DNA of 64,000 bases from assembly GCF_013177695.1 (NCBI RefSeq), contig NZ_WOEY01000090.1, forward strand, positions 1 through 64,000, in the 5' to 3' direction. Below are positions 24,852-32,681 of the stretch, piece by piece; positions within the stretch are counted from its first letter, which is position 1; every line of letters begins with the position of its first letter. A program made the position numbers and the translations under genes. The stretch comes from Paraburkholderia solitsugae (GTDB lineage: Bacteria; Pseudomonadota; Gammaproteobacteria; Burkholderiales; Burkholderiaceae). Below the pieces are notes generated by a model. That model ran no database searches and was not told where the DNA came from. It saw only the letters and a list, made by a program, of their open reading frames with translations.

Positions 24852-26131
24852 ATCTGCACACGTTCCGTCATGCCGCGCCGAAATGCCGGCCGCTGCCGGT
24901 ATTGCACGGAGCGGGTCCGACGAGGCGTCCGCATTGGCTCAACGCGGATCGTCTGCGGCTATACCCGATCATCGTATTTGGGTGCTACACATTATTCATC
25001 GCAATCTTTCTGGTCCGGATAAGCGGGCAGAGCGGGATGAGCGGCATGAGTCCATTCATGGTCGATTTCCTGCCGTTCTGGAGTGCAGCAGTTCTTGCCC
25101 TGCATGGGCACGCAGTCGATGCCTATAACGTAAAGGCGCTCTCCGTGATCGAGATCGGCGCGGTGCCGTACCTGGGCGCGGTCAACGGCATCCTGCCGTG
25201 GCTGTATCCGCCCAACGCGCTGCTGCTGGTTGCTCCGCTTGCGCTGCTTCCCTATAAGGCAGCTGCGGTGCTATGGCTCGGCGGCGCGTATGCGCTCTTC
25301 GTCAAGGTGATCCGGGCCATCGTGCCAGACCGGCACGCTATCCTGCCCGTGCTGTTCTTTCCTGGTGCGCTTTTCGTCATCAGCACCGGGCAAAACGGCT
25401 TGCTGACAGCCGCGCTCGCAGGGTGCGGACTTGTATGGTTGCGCCGCCGGCCGGTTGCTGCAGGGGTCTGTCTGGGCCTGTTGTGCATGAAGCCGCAACT
25501 GGTCCTGCTGTTTCCGCTGGCTCTGCTGTGCTCCCGGTCCTGGCGCGCGCTGGCTGCTTTCGTGTTGACGGCCGGGGCCACACTCGCGCTTGCGATGCTC
25601 GTGTTCGGCGCCCAAACGCTAACGGCATTCCTGCATAACACCGGGATTGCCACTTACAGCATCGAGTCCGCACACGCCACGCTTGAACGCGTGCCGACTG
25701 TATTCGCGCTCGCTACGTTGGTTCATGCGCCGGCTGGGCTCGCCTACGCGGCGCAGGGCGCGTGTGCGCTGATCGCCGCGGCTGCCGTCTGTTACGCGTG
25801 GAGCCGTGAATGCTCGTATGCCCTGCGTGCTGCAACGTTGATCTGCGCGAGCCTGCTCGTGAGCCCGTATCTCTACGACTACGATCTCGCCTGGTTCGGT
25901 GTGTTGATCGCGTGGTATTGCCGGCACGCGCTGGTCGCGGGTTGGGAGCGCGGCGAGCGGGAATGGCTGACCGTGCTCTGGATCGCGCCACTCGGGGGCA
26001 TTTTGATCATGGCCTGTGGGCCGTTCCAGTTCTTGCCGTTGATCTCGCTGACAACGCTCGGGATGCTGCTGCGGCGCATCGCGCTGGAACGGCGCGCGGC
26101 CCCGGTCTTCCAACGTTATGCCGACGAGTGA
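24848..26131 (+). CDS. GT87/DUF2029-family membrane glycosyltransferase (second copy)
   Basis: This 427-aa protein starts at an ATG that overlaps the preceding stop. The 310 codons upstream in the same frame are an artefact. It has the same architecture as its neighbour: MVDFLPFWSAAVLAL, LPWLYPPNALLLVAPLALLP, STGQNGLLTAAL and CMKPQLVLLFPLAL. The two are tandem duplicates that have diverged strongly. Co-translation suggests a heteromeric or sequential role, for instance adding successive sugars. It is followed 105 bp later by a GT2 gene. Confidence 0.8.
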   Translation: MNLHTFRHAAPKCRPLPVLHGAGPTRRPHWLNADRLRLYPIIVFGCYTLFIAIFLVRISGQSGMSGMSPFMVDFLPFWSAAVLALHGHAVDAYNVKALSVIEIGAVPYLGAVNGILPWLYPPNALLLVAPLALLPYKAAAVLWLGGAYALFVKVIRAIVPDRHAILPVLFFPGALFVISTGQNGLLTAALAGCGLVWLRRRPVAAGVCLGLLCMKPQLVLLFPLALLCSRSWRALAAFVLTAGATLALAMLVFGAQTLTAFLHNTGIATYSIESAHATLERVPTVFALATLVHAPAGLAYAAQGACALIAAAAVCYAWSRECSYALRAATLICASLLVSPYLYDYDLAWFGVLIAWYCRHALVAGWERGEREWLTVLWIAPLGGILIMACGPFQFLPLISLTTLGMLLRRIALERRAAPVFQRYADE

Positions 26132-26236
26132 GGGCCACTACACAAGAGAAGGAAACGCCGGAGAAAAACGTGCGCGATGTGCGGCCTACATTCGCACCGG
26201 CTCATAGCATCAAATCAGAATTACGGGGAGGTAATC

Positions 26237-27286
26237 ATGTTTGAACAATATAATATTCCACTGATTTCACTGGTAGTGCCGTTCTACAACGAAGGCGAGG
26301 CGGTAGATCAGTTCTTTAGCGAGATCGTTCCGGTTCTCGAGGGGATTGCGTCAACGCGTTTCGAAATAGTCTGCGTCAATGATGGCAGCAGCGACGGTAC
26401 GCTCGACAAGCTGATCGCCGCCAGCGCGCGCGATGCGCGCATACGTGTTATCGACCTGACGCGAAACTTCGGCAAGGAGGCAGCGCTGACGGCCGGCATC
26501 GACGAAGCGTGGGGCGACGCGGTGATCCCTATCGACGCCGATCTGCAGGATCCGCCGAGCCTGATTCCGGTCATGGTCGAACATTGGCGGAAAGGTGCGG
26601 AAGTCGTCGCCGCCAAACGGACTAACCGGGCGTGCGACACCTTCGCGAAGCGTACCGCTGCCGCGATCTACTATCGCGTTCACAATGCGCTGTCTGAAGT
26701 GAAGCTTCCGGAAAACGTCGGCGACTTTCGTTTGATGGACCGTCAGGTCGTCAACGCACTGCGAAATTTGCCGGAGCGGCGGCGCTTCATGAAAGGGCTG
26801 TTTGCGTGGGTCGGCTATCGGACCGTGATTGTGGAGTACCAGCGCGAACCGCGCAGCGCCGGTCATTCGAAGTTCTCCGGATGGCGGTTGTGGAATTTTG
26901 CGCTCGAAGGCATCACGAGTTTCAGTACCGTGCCGCTGCGGAGCTGGACCTATATTGGCCTTGCGATCGCCACTGTGGCTTTTGTGTATGGCGGCTTCAT
27001 CATCGGCCGCACGCTGTGGCTCGGCAACCCGGTGCCCGGCTACGCGTCGCTGCTTTCCGTGATGCTGTTCATGGGGGGTATCGAGTTGATTGGGATCGGC
27101 GTGGTCGGCGAATACATCGGCCGAATCTACTACGAGACGAAGGGACGGCCAGTCTATCTCGTGCGCCGCCGCTATCAGGAAAATAGCAAGATCAGCACGC
27201 TGCCCGTCGGGCGCAACAGCTCGCGCATGTCGAACACCCTGCGGCTCGAATCCTCGCGCAAGCGCGTGCGGTTCGCTGGCCGCTGA
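26237..27286 (+). CDS. GT2 polyprenyl-phosphate glycosyltransferase (GtrB/DPM-like)
   Basis: The protein has 349 aa from MFEQYNIP (ribosome-binding site GGGGAGG). It has an N-terminal GT2 GT-A domain with SLVVPFYNEGEAV, VNDGSSDGTLDKL and the metal-binding PIDADLQDPP. Two C-terminal membrane helices follow (TYIGLAIATVAFVYGGFIIG, LLSVMLFMGGIELIGIGVVG) and a basic tail. This is the GtrB/ArnC/DPM1 plan, which loads a sugar from a nucleotide donor onto undecaprenyl phosphate at the inner face. With GtrA downstream and GT87 enzymes upstream it completes a lipid-linked sugar pathway. Confidence 0.88.
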   Translation: MFEQYNIPLISLVVPFYNEGEAVDQFFSEIVPVLEGIASTRFEIVCVNDGSSDGTLDKLIAASARDARIRVIDLTRNFGKEAALTAGIDEAWGDAVIPIDADLQDPPSLIPVMVEHWRKGAEVVAAKRTNRACDTFAKRTAAAIYYRVHNALSEVKLPENVGDFRLMDRQVVNALRNLPERRRFMKGLFAWVGYRTVIVEYQREPRSAGHSKFSGWRLWNFALEGITSFSTVPLRSWTYIGLAIATVAFVYGGFIIGRTLWLGNPVPGYASLLSVMLFMGGIELIGIGVVGEYIGRIYYETKGRPVYLVRRRYQENSKISTLPVGRNSSRMSNTLRLESSRKRVRFAGR

Positions 27287-27304
27287 TTCGTGGAGGCATG
27301 AATC

Positions 27305-28039
27305 ATGTCCCCTGATGCTTATCTTCAGATGGCCGAGACCGAGGCCGAACATTGGTGGTTTCGCGGCCGGCGCGATGTGTTGAGTTCGGTGTTGCGCCGC
27401 CTTGCGTTACCGTCCCGCGCGCGTGTGCTCGAAGTAGGTTCGGGCACCGGCGGCAACCTGGAAATGCTGGCCGAGTTCGGCAGCGTGAGTGGAATCGAGA
27501 TGGACGAGACGGCGCGGGTGCTGACAGCAAAAAGCACCGGAGAGCGTTTCGATATCCGCGCAGGCCGTTGCCCGGATGATTTGCCTTTCGACTGCGAACG
27601 CTTCGATCTGATCTGTTTTTTCGATTGCCTCGAACATATCGCCGACGATGTTGGCTCGCTCGTGCGCATGCGGGAGGTACTGGCCCCCGGCGGAAAAGTC
27701 GTCGTAACCGTGCCGGCATATCAATGGCTATGGAGCGCGCATGACGTGTTTCTTCAGCACCACAGACGCTACAGCCGAGCGGCGCTGACGGCGTGCGCTG
27801 ACGAAGCAGGTTACCGCATCGAACGCATCACGTACTTCAACACGCTGCTGCTGCCGCTGGCGATTGCGGTACGTTTTATCGACCGCCTGCTTAAGCACGA
27901 TAAATCGAGCGGCGATGCTACTCCGGCCGATGTGCTGAACACGTTCCTATACCGCATCTTCAGCGCTGAGCGTCACTGGGTTTCACATCGTACGTTGCCG
28001 TGCGGCGTGTCGCTGCTCGCAGTGCTGACGGTAAAGTGA
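27305..28039 (+). CDS. Class I SAM-dependent methyltransferase
   Basis: This 244-aa protein has an N-terminal EAEHWWFRGRRDVL motif typical of methyltransferases in polysaccharide clusters. Motif I is LEVGSGTGGNLEML, motif II is the acidic GIEMD, and FDCLEHIADD and APGGKVVVTVPAYQWLWS follow. The substrate is probably a glycan or lipid-linked intermediate made by the neighbouring glycosyltransferases, but this is inferred from context. It lies 18 bp after the GT2 gene and 7 bp before gtrA, so it is in the same operon. Confidence 0.85.
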   Translation: MSPDAYLQMAETEAEHWWFRGRRDVLSSVLRRLALPSRARVLEVGSGTGGNLEMLAEFGSVSGIEMDETARVLTAKSTGERFDIRAGRCPDDLPFDCERFDLICFFDCLEHIADDVGSLVRMREVLAPGGKVVVTVPAYQWLWSAHDVFLQHHRRYSRAALTACADEAGYRIERITYFNTLLLPLAIAVRFIDRLLKHDKSSGDATPADVLNTFLYRIFSAERHWVSHRTLPCGVSLLAVLTVK

Positions 28040-28046
28040 CACAGCC

Positions 28047-28424
28047 ATGGCAAACAACACCGAGTTTATAAGAGTGGTCCGCTTCGGTGTCTGCGGCGTG
28101 CTGGCGACGGGCTTGCATATCGTCGTGGCCGTCGTGCTGATATCGCACGCTGGTGCGTCGTCGACGTTGGCGAACACGGTGGCGTTCGCATGCGCGACGT
28201 GTTGGTCATACCTGGTGAACACGCTCTGGAGCTTCTCATATTCGCTTCGGCTCAGGAACGTCTGGCGATTTGCGGCCGTTTCGTTTGGCGGTGTCGTTTT
28301 GACCGGTCTGGTGTCGTACCTGGCGCACGCTGCAGGAGCCGGACCGTGGATAGGAATTGCGATGGTCGTTTGCACGATAACGCCGCTCACTTTTGTCACA
28401 CACCGTCGCTGGACATATCGATAG
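28047..28424 (+). CDS. GtrA-family membrane protein (probable lipid-linked sugar flippase)
   Basis: This 125-aa protein has four hydrophobic segments and the GtrA hallmarks FIRVVRFGVCGVLATGLHI, YLVNTLWSFSYS and the C-terminal FVTHRRWTYR. GtrA proteins are thought to flip undecaprenyl-phosphate sugars produced by GtrB. Its operon partners here are a GtrB-like GT2 and two GT87 transferases able to use flipped sugars outside, so the pathway is coherent. It is the last gene of the group. Confidence 0.87.
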   Translation: MANNTEFIRVVRFGVCGVLATGLHIVVAVVLISHAGASSTLANTVAFACATCWSYLVNTLWSFSYSLRLRNVWRFAAVSFGGVVLTGLVSYLAHAAGAGPWIGIAMVVCTITPLTFVTHRRWTYR

Positions 28425-28789
28425 AACGTGCGCATTTGCATATTGCCGATTCTTCATGGGGAACGGCCCATTTCTCGACCAGGAATGATTTGAAAGTCTG
28501 GTCAACTGCCATGACATCCGGGGTGCTCGCGCATTACATTGCACGCCGTTGCGTGCGCTGGTCGAATGCCGCCGGTGGAACCAACAGCCTGAATACCCTG
28601 TTCGGGCAAATCGCATACAGCCTGACAAAGCCGCGGCTGATACCGCTGAGTGCATCGTAAGGCGTTGCGGCAAAGGCAGATGTGGCCTTGCAAACGGCCG
28701 GTCGCATATCGGCCATTCCGTCGCCAGATGGCTCCGACACAAAATAAACGATATATACTGTTTATACAGTTATCAATTCGGAGGTAAAC
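28425..28789. other. Intergenic region with promoter and palindrome upstream of H1-like gene
   Basis: No convincing gene is seen in this 365-bp stretch. A 68-codon minus ORF at 28534-28740 has no features. The last 50 bp are strikingly A/T-rich compared with the surroundings. They contain the palindrome ACTGT-TTAT-ACAGT (28757-28770), 19 bp before the ATG at 28790, so it probably overlaps the promoter or is an operator for the downstream gene. Confidence 0.55.
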
Positions 28790-29497
28790 ATGACAGCACC
28801 CGTCACTCGGGAGCACACCAAGAAGGCGTTCCATTTCCCGAAGAGTTCGGCTAAGCACGCGGCGGACGGCGCGGCGCAGGACGTCGCGCCGGAACAGCCG
28901 GCGGAAGCGGCGCCTGTCGTCAAGAAGTCGGCCAAAACGAAGCGCTCGGCAGCCGCGGAAGGGGCCCCTGCCGGTAAGAAGGCGGGTAAAGCGAAGCGCT
29001 CGGCGGCTTCGGAAGCGACGCCTGCCGTTAAGAAAGCAGCCAAAGCAAAGCGCTCGGCAACGGCGGAAGCGGCGCCTGTTGTCAAGAAGGCGGCCAAAGC
29101 AAAGCGTTCGGCAACCGTGGAAGCGGTGCCGGTCGCCAAGAAGGCGGCCAAAGCGAAGCGTTCGGTAGCAGCGGAAGCAGCGCCGGTCGTCAAGAAAGCA
29201 ACCAAGCCGAAGCGCTCGGCAACCGCGGAAGCTACGCCTGCCGCCACTCCTGAAGCAAAGAAAGCCAAGGCGCCGAAGAAAGAGAAAGTCGTGCGCGACA
29301 GCTTCACGATGCCGAAATCGGACTATGACAAGATCGCGTCGCTCAAGCAGAAGTGCCTTGACGCCGGCGTGCCGGTCAAGAAGAGCGAACTGTTGCGAGC
29401 AGGCTTGATGATGCTGGAGTCGGCAGCGCCGCAGCGCCTGCTTGCTGCGGTGTCGTCGCTCGAGACGGTGAAGACGGGGCGTCCCGCGAAGGGCTAA
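28790..29497 (+). CDS. Histone H1-like Lys/Ala repeat protein with C-terminal RHH-like domain
   Basis: This 235-aa, very basic protein has a short N-terminal segment (REHTKKAFHFPKSS). Residues about 49-158 are built from six 18-residue units of the type KAKRSATAEAAPVVKKAA, with KRS exactly every 18 residues (51, 69, 87, 105, 123, 141). A compact C-terminal region (VRDSFTMPKSDYDKIASLKQ through KKSELLRAGLMMLES) resembles a ribbon-helix-helix or similar DNA-binding module. It is probably a nucleoid-associated protein like bacterial H1 homologs. The ribosome-binding site is GGAGG. The repeats are likely to vary in number between strains. Confidence 0.85.
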   Translation: MTAPVTREHTKKAFHFPKSSAKHAADGAAQDVAPEQPAEAAPVVKKSAKTKRSAAAEGAPAGKKAGKAKRSAASEATPAVKKAAKAKRSATAEAAPVVKKAAKAKRSATVEAVPVAKKAAKAKRSVAAEAAPVVKKATKPKRSATAEATPAATPEAKKAKAPKKEKVVRDSFTMPKSDYDKIASLKQKCLDAGVPVKKSELLRAGLMMLESAAPQRLLAAVSSLETVKTGRPAKG

Positions 29498-29873
29498 ACC
29501 TGGCATTGTGGTTCGATGCAAGATTTAGCTGGCGTCGTGCCCGCCCGGGCGGTGTCGGACTGCAGCGCATCCGGCTGCAATTTCTCGAGCCGCAGGGGCG
29601 GGTACGAAGCATCATCATGACACCGCCATATTGCTGGAAGGTGACGGGCACATTAAGCCGAGCCGCCAGCAGCTTCCCAACGAATCCGCCCTGCAACCTG
29701 ATCGAACAGCGTACGCACGCGGGGAACGCAAGCCGGTTGTAAATCCATTTCGACACGCGATCCGCTCGCCTTTCCACGATTGCCGCCCGGATAGGGCGCT
29801 CAACCTCGGCCATGCGCAGCCGTATTTATGCGCTCTAGACGACTGGTCTAATTGAAGCCATAATCCGGTTCCT
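29498..29873. other. Intergenic region with TetR operator at its 3' end
   Basis: In this 376-bp region I see no supported gene. Candidate ORFs on either strand lack ribosome-binding sites and domains. Near the end, TAGAC-GACTG-GTCTA (29836-29850) is a perfect 5-bp inverted repeat centred 31 bp upstream of the TetR ATG. It matches the TAGAC..GTCTA style of NemR/AcuR-type TetR operators, which supports autoregulation. Confidence 0.55.
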
Positions 29874-30464
29874 ATGAGAGCTAGCCATCCCCACATTCGT
29901 CGGCACATCCTCGACGCCGGGCGCGCCCTGATCGCGCGCAAAGGCTTTGTCGCGGTCGGGCTGAACGAGATTCTGACCACTGCCGAGATCCCGAAGGGGT
30001 CGTTCTATCACTACTTCGGCTCGAAGGAATCGTTCGGCAGCGAGTTGCTGCAGCAGTATGTCGCCGACTACGCGGCGCGCCTTGACGAGCTGTTCGGTCA
30101 GCCCGGGTTCAACGGCCGCGACAAGCTGCTGAGTTATTGGGCCGCCTGGCAACAGGCGCAACTCGATCAGGACGGCGACGAAAAGTGTCTGGTGGTGAAG
30201 CTGAGCGCGGAAGTCGGCGACCTGTCCGATGAGATGCGCATCGTGCTGCGCGACGGCGTCGACCGCTTGATGACGCGTCTGGCGTCCGTGATCGAAGAAG
30301 GTAAAGCAGATGGCTCGCTTTCGCCGGAGATCAAGGCCAAGGAAGCCGCCGAACTCCTTTATCACATGTGGCTCGGCGCGGCGCTCGTCACCAAGCTGCG
30401 ACAGGATGGAAGCGCGATGGCACAAGCCATGGCGGTCACCGTCAGCGTACTTCGCGCGCCTTGA
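29874..30464 (+). CDS. TetR-family regulator (NemR/AcuR type)
   Basis: The protein has 196 aa. The N-terminal TetR helix-turn-helix reads RRHILDAGRALIARKGFVAV, then LTTAEIPKGSFYHYFGSKESFG, with the PKGSFYHYF signature of the NemR/AcuR branch. The ligand domain contains a single Cys in EKCLVVKLSAEVGDL, reminiscent of electrophile-sensing NemR proteins. A TAGAC..GTCTA palindrome precedes it. An MDR oxidoreductase and a GST follow, so it probably governs detoxification of electrophiles such as quinones or enals. Confidence 0.87.
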   Translation: MRASHPHIRRHILDAGRALIARKGFVAVGLNEILTTAEIPKGSFYHYFGSKESFGSELLQQYVADYAARLDELFGQPGFNGRDKLLSYWAAWQQAQLDQDGDEKCLVVKLSAEVGDLSDEMRIVLRDGVDRLMTRLASVIEEGKADGSLSPEIKAKEAAELLYHMWLGAALVTKLRQDGSAMAQAMAVTVSVLRAP

Positions 30465-30510
30465 CCGTGCCGCGGTCGAGGCCGAGACCGTGACGCTATT
30501 GACGCCTCTC

Positions 30511-30585
30511 GAACAGAAGCACCAGCAGAAGCACTCACAGAAGCGCTCGCTGAAGAAGCACTCGCAAAATCACTCGCAGAACCAC
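30511..30585 (+). repeat. Short degenerate tandem repeat after TetR gene
   Basis: Between the TetR gene and the MDR gene the DNA repeats a degenerate (C)AGAAGCACTCGC-like 12-bp unit about six times. In the TetR +1 frame it would read as KHSQKHSQ-type residues. No gene function is evident; it may be a simple-sequence tract arising by slippage. Confidence 0.5.
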
Positions 30586-30637
30586 TAACTCCGTGCAGAG
30601 CGGAGTCCTTACCGTTGCACATTCCAGGAGATTGATT

Positions 30638-31618
30638 GTGCGTAGCGTTATCTATTCCTCTTTCGGCAATCCCACCGACGTGCTGCAGGTCGCGGACCGC
30701 CCCACGCCGAATCCCGGCGCAGGACAGGTGCGCATCAAATCCACCATGTCGTCGATCCACAATCACGACCTGTGGACGATTCGCGGTCAATACGGCTACA
30801 AGCCGAAACTGCCGGCTGTGGGCGGCACTGAAGTCGCCGGTGTAATCGACGCGATCGGCGAGGGTGTCGATCACGTGAAAGTCGGTCAGCGCGTGGTGGT
30901 GGCCGGCATCTACGAAGCCTGGGCCGATTACGTTCTGGCGCCGGCGGCAGCGGTCATCCCGCTGCCCGACGCGATCGACGACGAAACAGGCTGTCAGTTG
31001 ATCGCCATGCCGTTGAGCGCGGTGATGTTGCTGGAGTATCTGCATCTGGAGCCCGGTCAGTGGTTCATCCAGAATACGGCGAACGGTGCGGTTGGTAAGA
31101 CCCTGGCGATGCTGGCCAACGCACGCGGCATCAATGTGGTCAATCTGGTCCGGCGCGAGTCGGGCATTGCGGAATTGGCCGAGGTGGGCATCGGCAATGC
31201 GGTGTCGACCGAAAGCGACGGCTGGAAGAAGCAGGTTCGTGGCATCGTCGGCGATGCGCCGCTGGTAGCGGGTGTCGATTCGGTTGGTGGCGATGCCAGC
31301 GGAGACATCTTCAGTCTGCTTGGCGAGAACGGCACGCTGGTTTCGTTTGGCGCCATGTCCGGTGAGCCGATGCGCCTCAGCTCCGGCGACGCGATCTTCA
31401 AGCAGGCGACCGTCAAAGGTTTCTGGGCGACCAAGGTGTCCGAGGTCACGTCTGGCGCGGATAAAGCGCGAATGATCGGTGAACTGCTGAAGCTCGCTGC
31501 ATCGGGCGAGTTGAAGCTGCCAGTCGAAGCCGTCTTCGACGTCGAAAACGCGGCGCAAGCGGCAGCGGCGAGCGAGAAGAGCGCGCGCAAGGGCAAGGTG
31601 CTGCTGCGGTTTAAATAA
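30638..31618 (+). CDS. Zinc-independent MDR-family oxidoreductase (quinone/enoyl reductase-like)
   Basis: The protein has 326 aa. The start is GTG at 30638 with AGGAG eight bases upstream. The 15-codon upstream extension lacks a ribosome-binding site. The GroES-like N-terminal domain has LPAVGGTEVAGVIDAIGEGV, and the Rossmann domain reads QNTANGAVGKTLAMLANARG, resembling 2-enoyl thioester reductases and NADPH:quinone reductases. No zinc-binding Cys cluster is present. It probably reduces an alpha,beta-unsaturated or quinoid substrate with NADPH and is likely controlled by the upstream TetR regulator. Confidence 0.8.
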   Translation: MRSVIYSSFGNPTDVLQVADRPTPNPGAGQVRIKSTMSSIHNHDLWTIRGQYGYKPKLPAVGGTEVAGVIDAIGEGVDHVKVGQRVVVAGIYEAWADYVLAPAAAVIPLPDAIDDETGCQLIAMPLSAVMLLEYLHLEPGQWFIQNTANGAVGKTLAMLANARGINVVNLVRRESGIAELAEVGIGNAVSTESDGWKKQVRGIVGDAPLVAGVDSVGGDASGDIFSLLGENGTLVSFGAMSGEPMRLSSGDAIFKQATVKGFWATKVSEVTSGADKARMIGELLKLAASGELKLPVEAVFDVENAAQAAAASEKSARKGKVLLRFK

Positions 31619-31784
31619 GCAGCGGGCCTTTTCGCTGCACCGCGCGCCGCGCCGTGTAGCGAAGTACCGTCCCAATGCCAGTTCGCAAGCTATCTCCAAC
31701 GCCTGGCTGTCTGTCCGAATCTATCGATCGGATGCACGGCAGGCGTTGGCCGCATTTTTTCTCGTCGACTCCAAAGCCCAATCC

Positions 31785-32396
31785 ATGATCGAAGTCCATC
31801 ACCTCAATGAATCCCGTTCGCGCCGCATTACGTGGCTGCTCGAAGAACTCGGCCTCGACTATCAGCTCGTTCAGTACCAGCGGAATCCGCAGACCCGTCT
31901 CGCTCCCCCGGAATTGATGGCGATCCATCCGCTGGGCAAGGCCCCCGTGATTCGTGACGGCGAAAAGGTGATTTTCGAGTCGGGCGCGATTGTCGACTAT
32001 CTGATTCGCCACCATGGCAACGGCCGCCTGAGCCCGGCATACGGAACCGACGCGTACGACCGTTACGCGCAGTTTCTGCACTACGCGGAAGGCTCCGCCA
32101 TGCTGCCATTGATGTTGAAGGTGTACACGGCACGTCTTGGCGACGGTGCTGCTCCGTTGCAACCGAGAATCGAAAGTGAGTTGCAGAATCACCTCGGTTT
32201 TCTGAATCAGGAATTGGCCGGCCGCGACTACTTCATGGGCGATGAATTGACTGGTGTCGATATCCAACTCTCCTTCGTGGCTCAGACGTGCCTGAAGTTT
32301 TGTGGACGCGACGCGTTCCCGAATATCACTGCGTTCGTCGATCGCATCGAGGCGCGTCCCGCTTATCAACGCGCGATGGAAAAGGGCGGCGCGTAG
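31785..32396 (+). CDS. Glutathione S-transferase family protein
   Basis: The protein has 203 aa from MIEVHHLNESRS. The 13-codon upstream extension was rejected. A thioredoxin-fold N-terminal domain has the Ser active-site region NESRSRRITWLLEELGL, the cis-Pro GKAPVIRDG and the glutathione-binding ESGAIVDYL. The all-helical C-terminal domain has SFVAQTC and ends RAMEKGGA. It conjugates or isomerises electrophiles with glutathione in the cytoplasm. It lies downstream of the MDR reductase, consistent with a detoxification group. Confidence 0.88.
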   Translation: MIEVHHLNESRSRRITWLLEELGLDYQLVQYQRNPQTRLAPPELMAIHPLGKAPVIRDGEKVIFESGAIVDYLIRHHGNGRLSPAYGTDAYDRYAQFLHYAEGSAMLPLMLKVYTARLGDGAAPLQPRIESELQNHLGFLNQELAGRDYFMGDELTGVDIQLSFVAQTCLKFCGRDAFPNITAFVDRIEARPAYQRAMEKGGA

Positions 32397-32610
32397 GCGT
32401 ACCTCAGCCGGCTATCAGGCCGGTTCGCTCAACGCCGGCTCATTGACGATCTGTTTGATGACCGCTTCCAACAAGCCTGGAAACCCGGCGTCCAGCTCGG
32501 CACGCCGCAGCGAATTCTGATGCACGGTGCCGGCAACGCGCGTGCGCACCAGCCCCGCTTCGCCGTCGCTTAAGCGCTGCGCTACGCGAAAGCGGTGAGG
32601 GCGTAATAAA

Positions 32611-32651
32611 GCGCGCGGCAGGGTGTGAATTCCACACACCCTGCCGCGCGC
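32611..32651. terminator. Perfect 17-bp hairpin between convergent genes
   Basis: The arms GCGCGCGGCAGGGTGTG (32611-32627) and CACACCCTGCCGCGCGC (32635-32651) pair perfectly around a 7-nt loop. It lies between the GST gene (plus) and the DUF4410 gene (minus). There is no strong U-run on either side, so it may act as an imperfect bidirectional terminator or a transcript-stabilising or cruciform element. Confidence 0.6.
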
Positions 32652-32681
32652 TATTTGCAGATCAATCCTGCTGCGGGTTGC

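Noticed and set aside
28754..28773. LexA-like SOS box before the H1-like gene
   Set aside because: The site is ACTGT-N4-ACAGT, so CTG and CAG are only 6 bp apart. LexA boxes of the Gram-negative type need about 10.
30511..30585. CRISPR-like array after the TetR gene
   Set aside because: Units are about 12 bp, degenerate and contiguous with no spacers, so it is a simple-sequence tract.
32415..32639. Minus-strand 74-codon frame downstream of GST
   Set aside because: It starts inside the perfect hairpin, has no ribosome-binding site and no recognisable similarity. A decayed gene is possible but unsupported.
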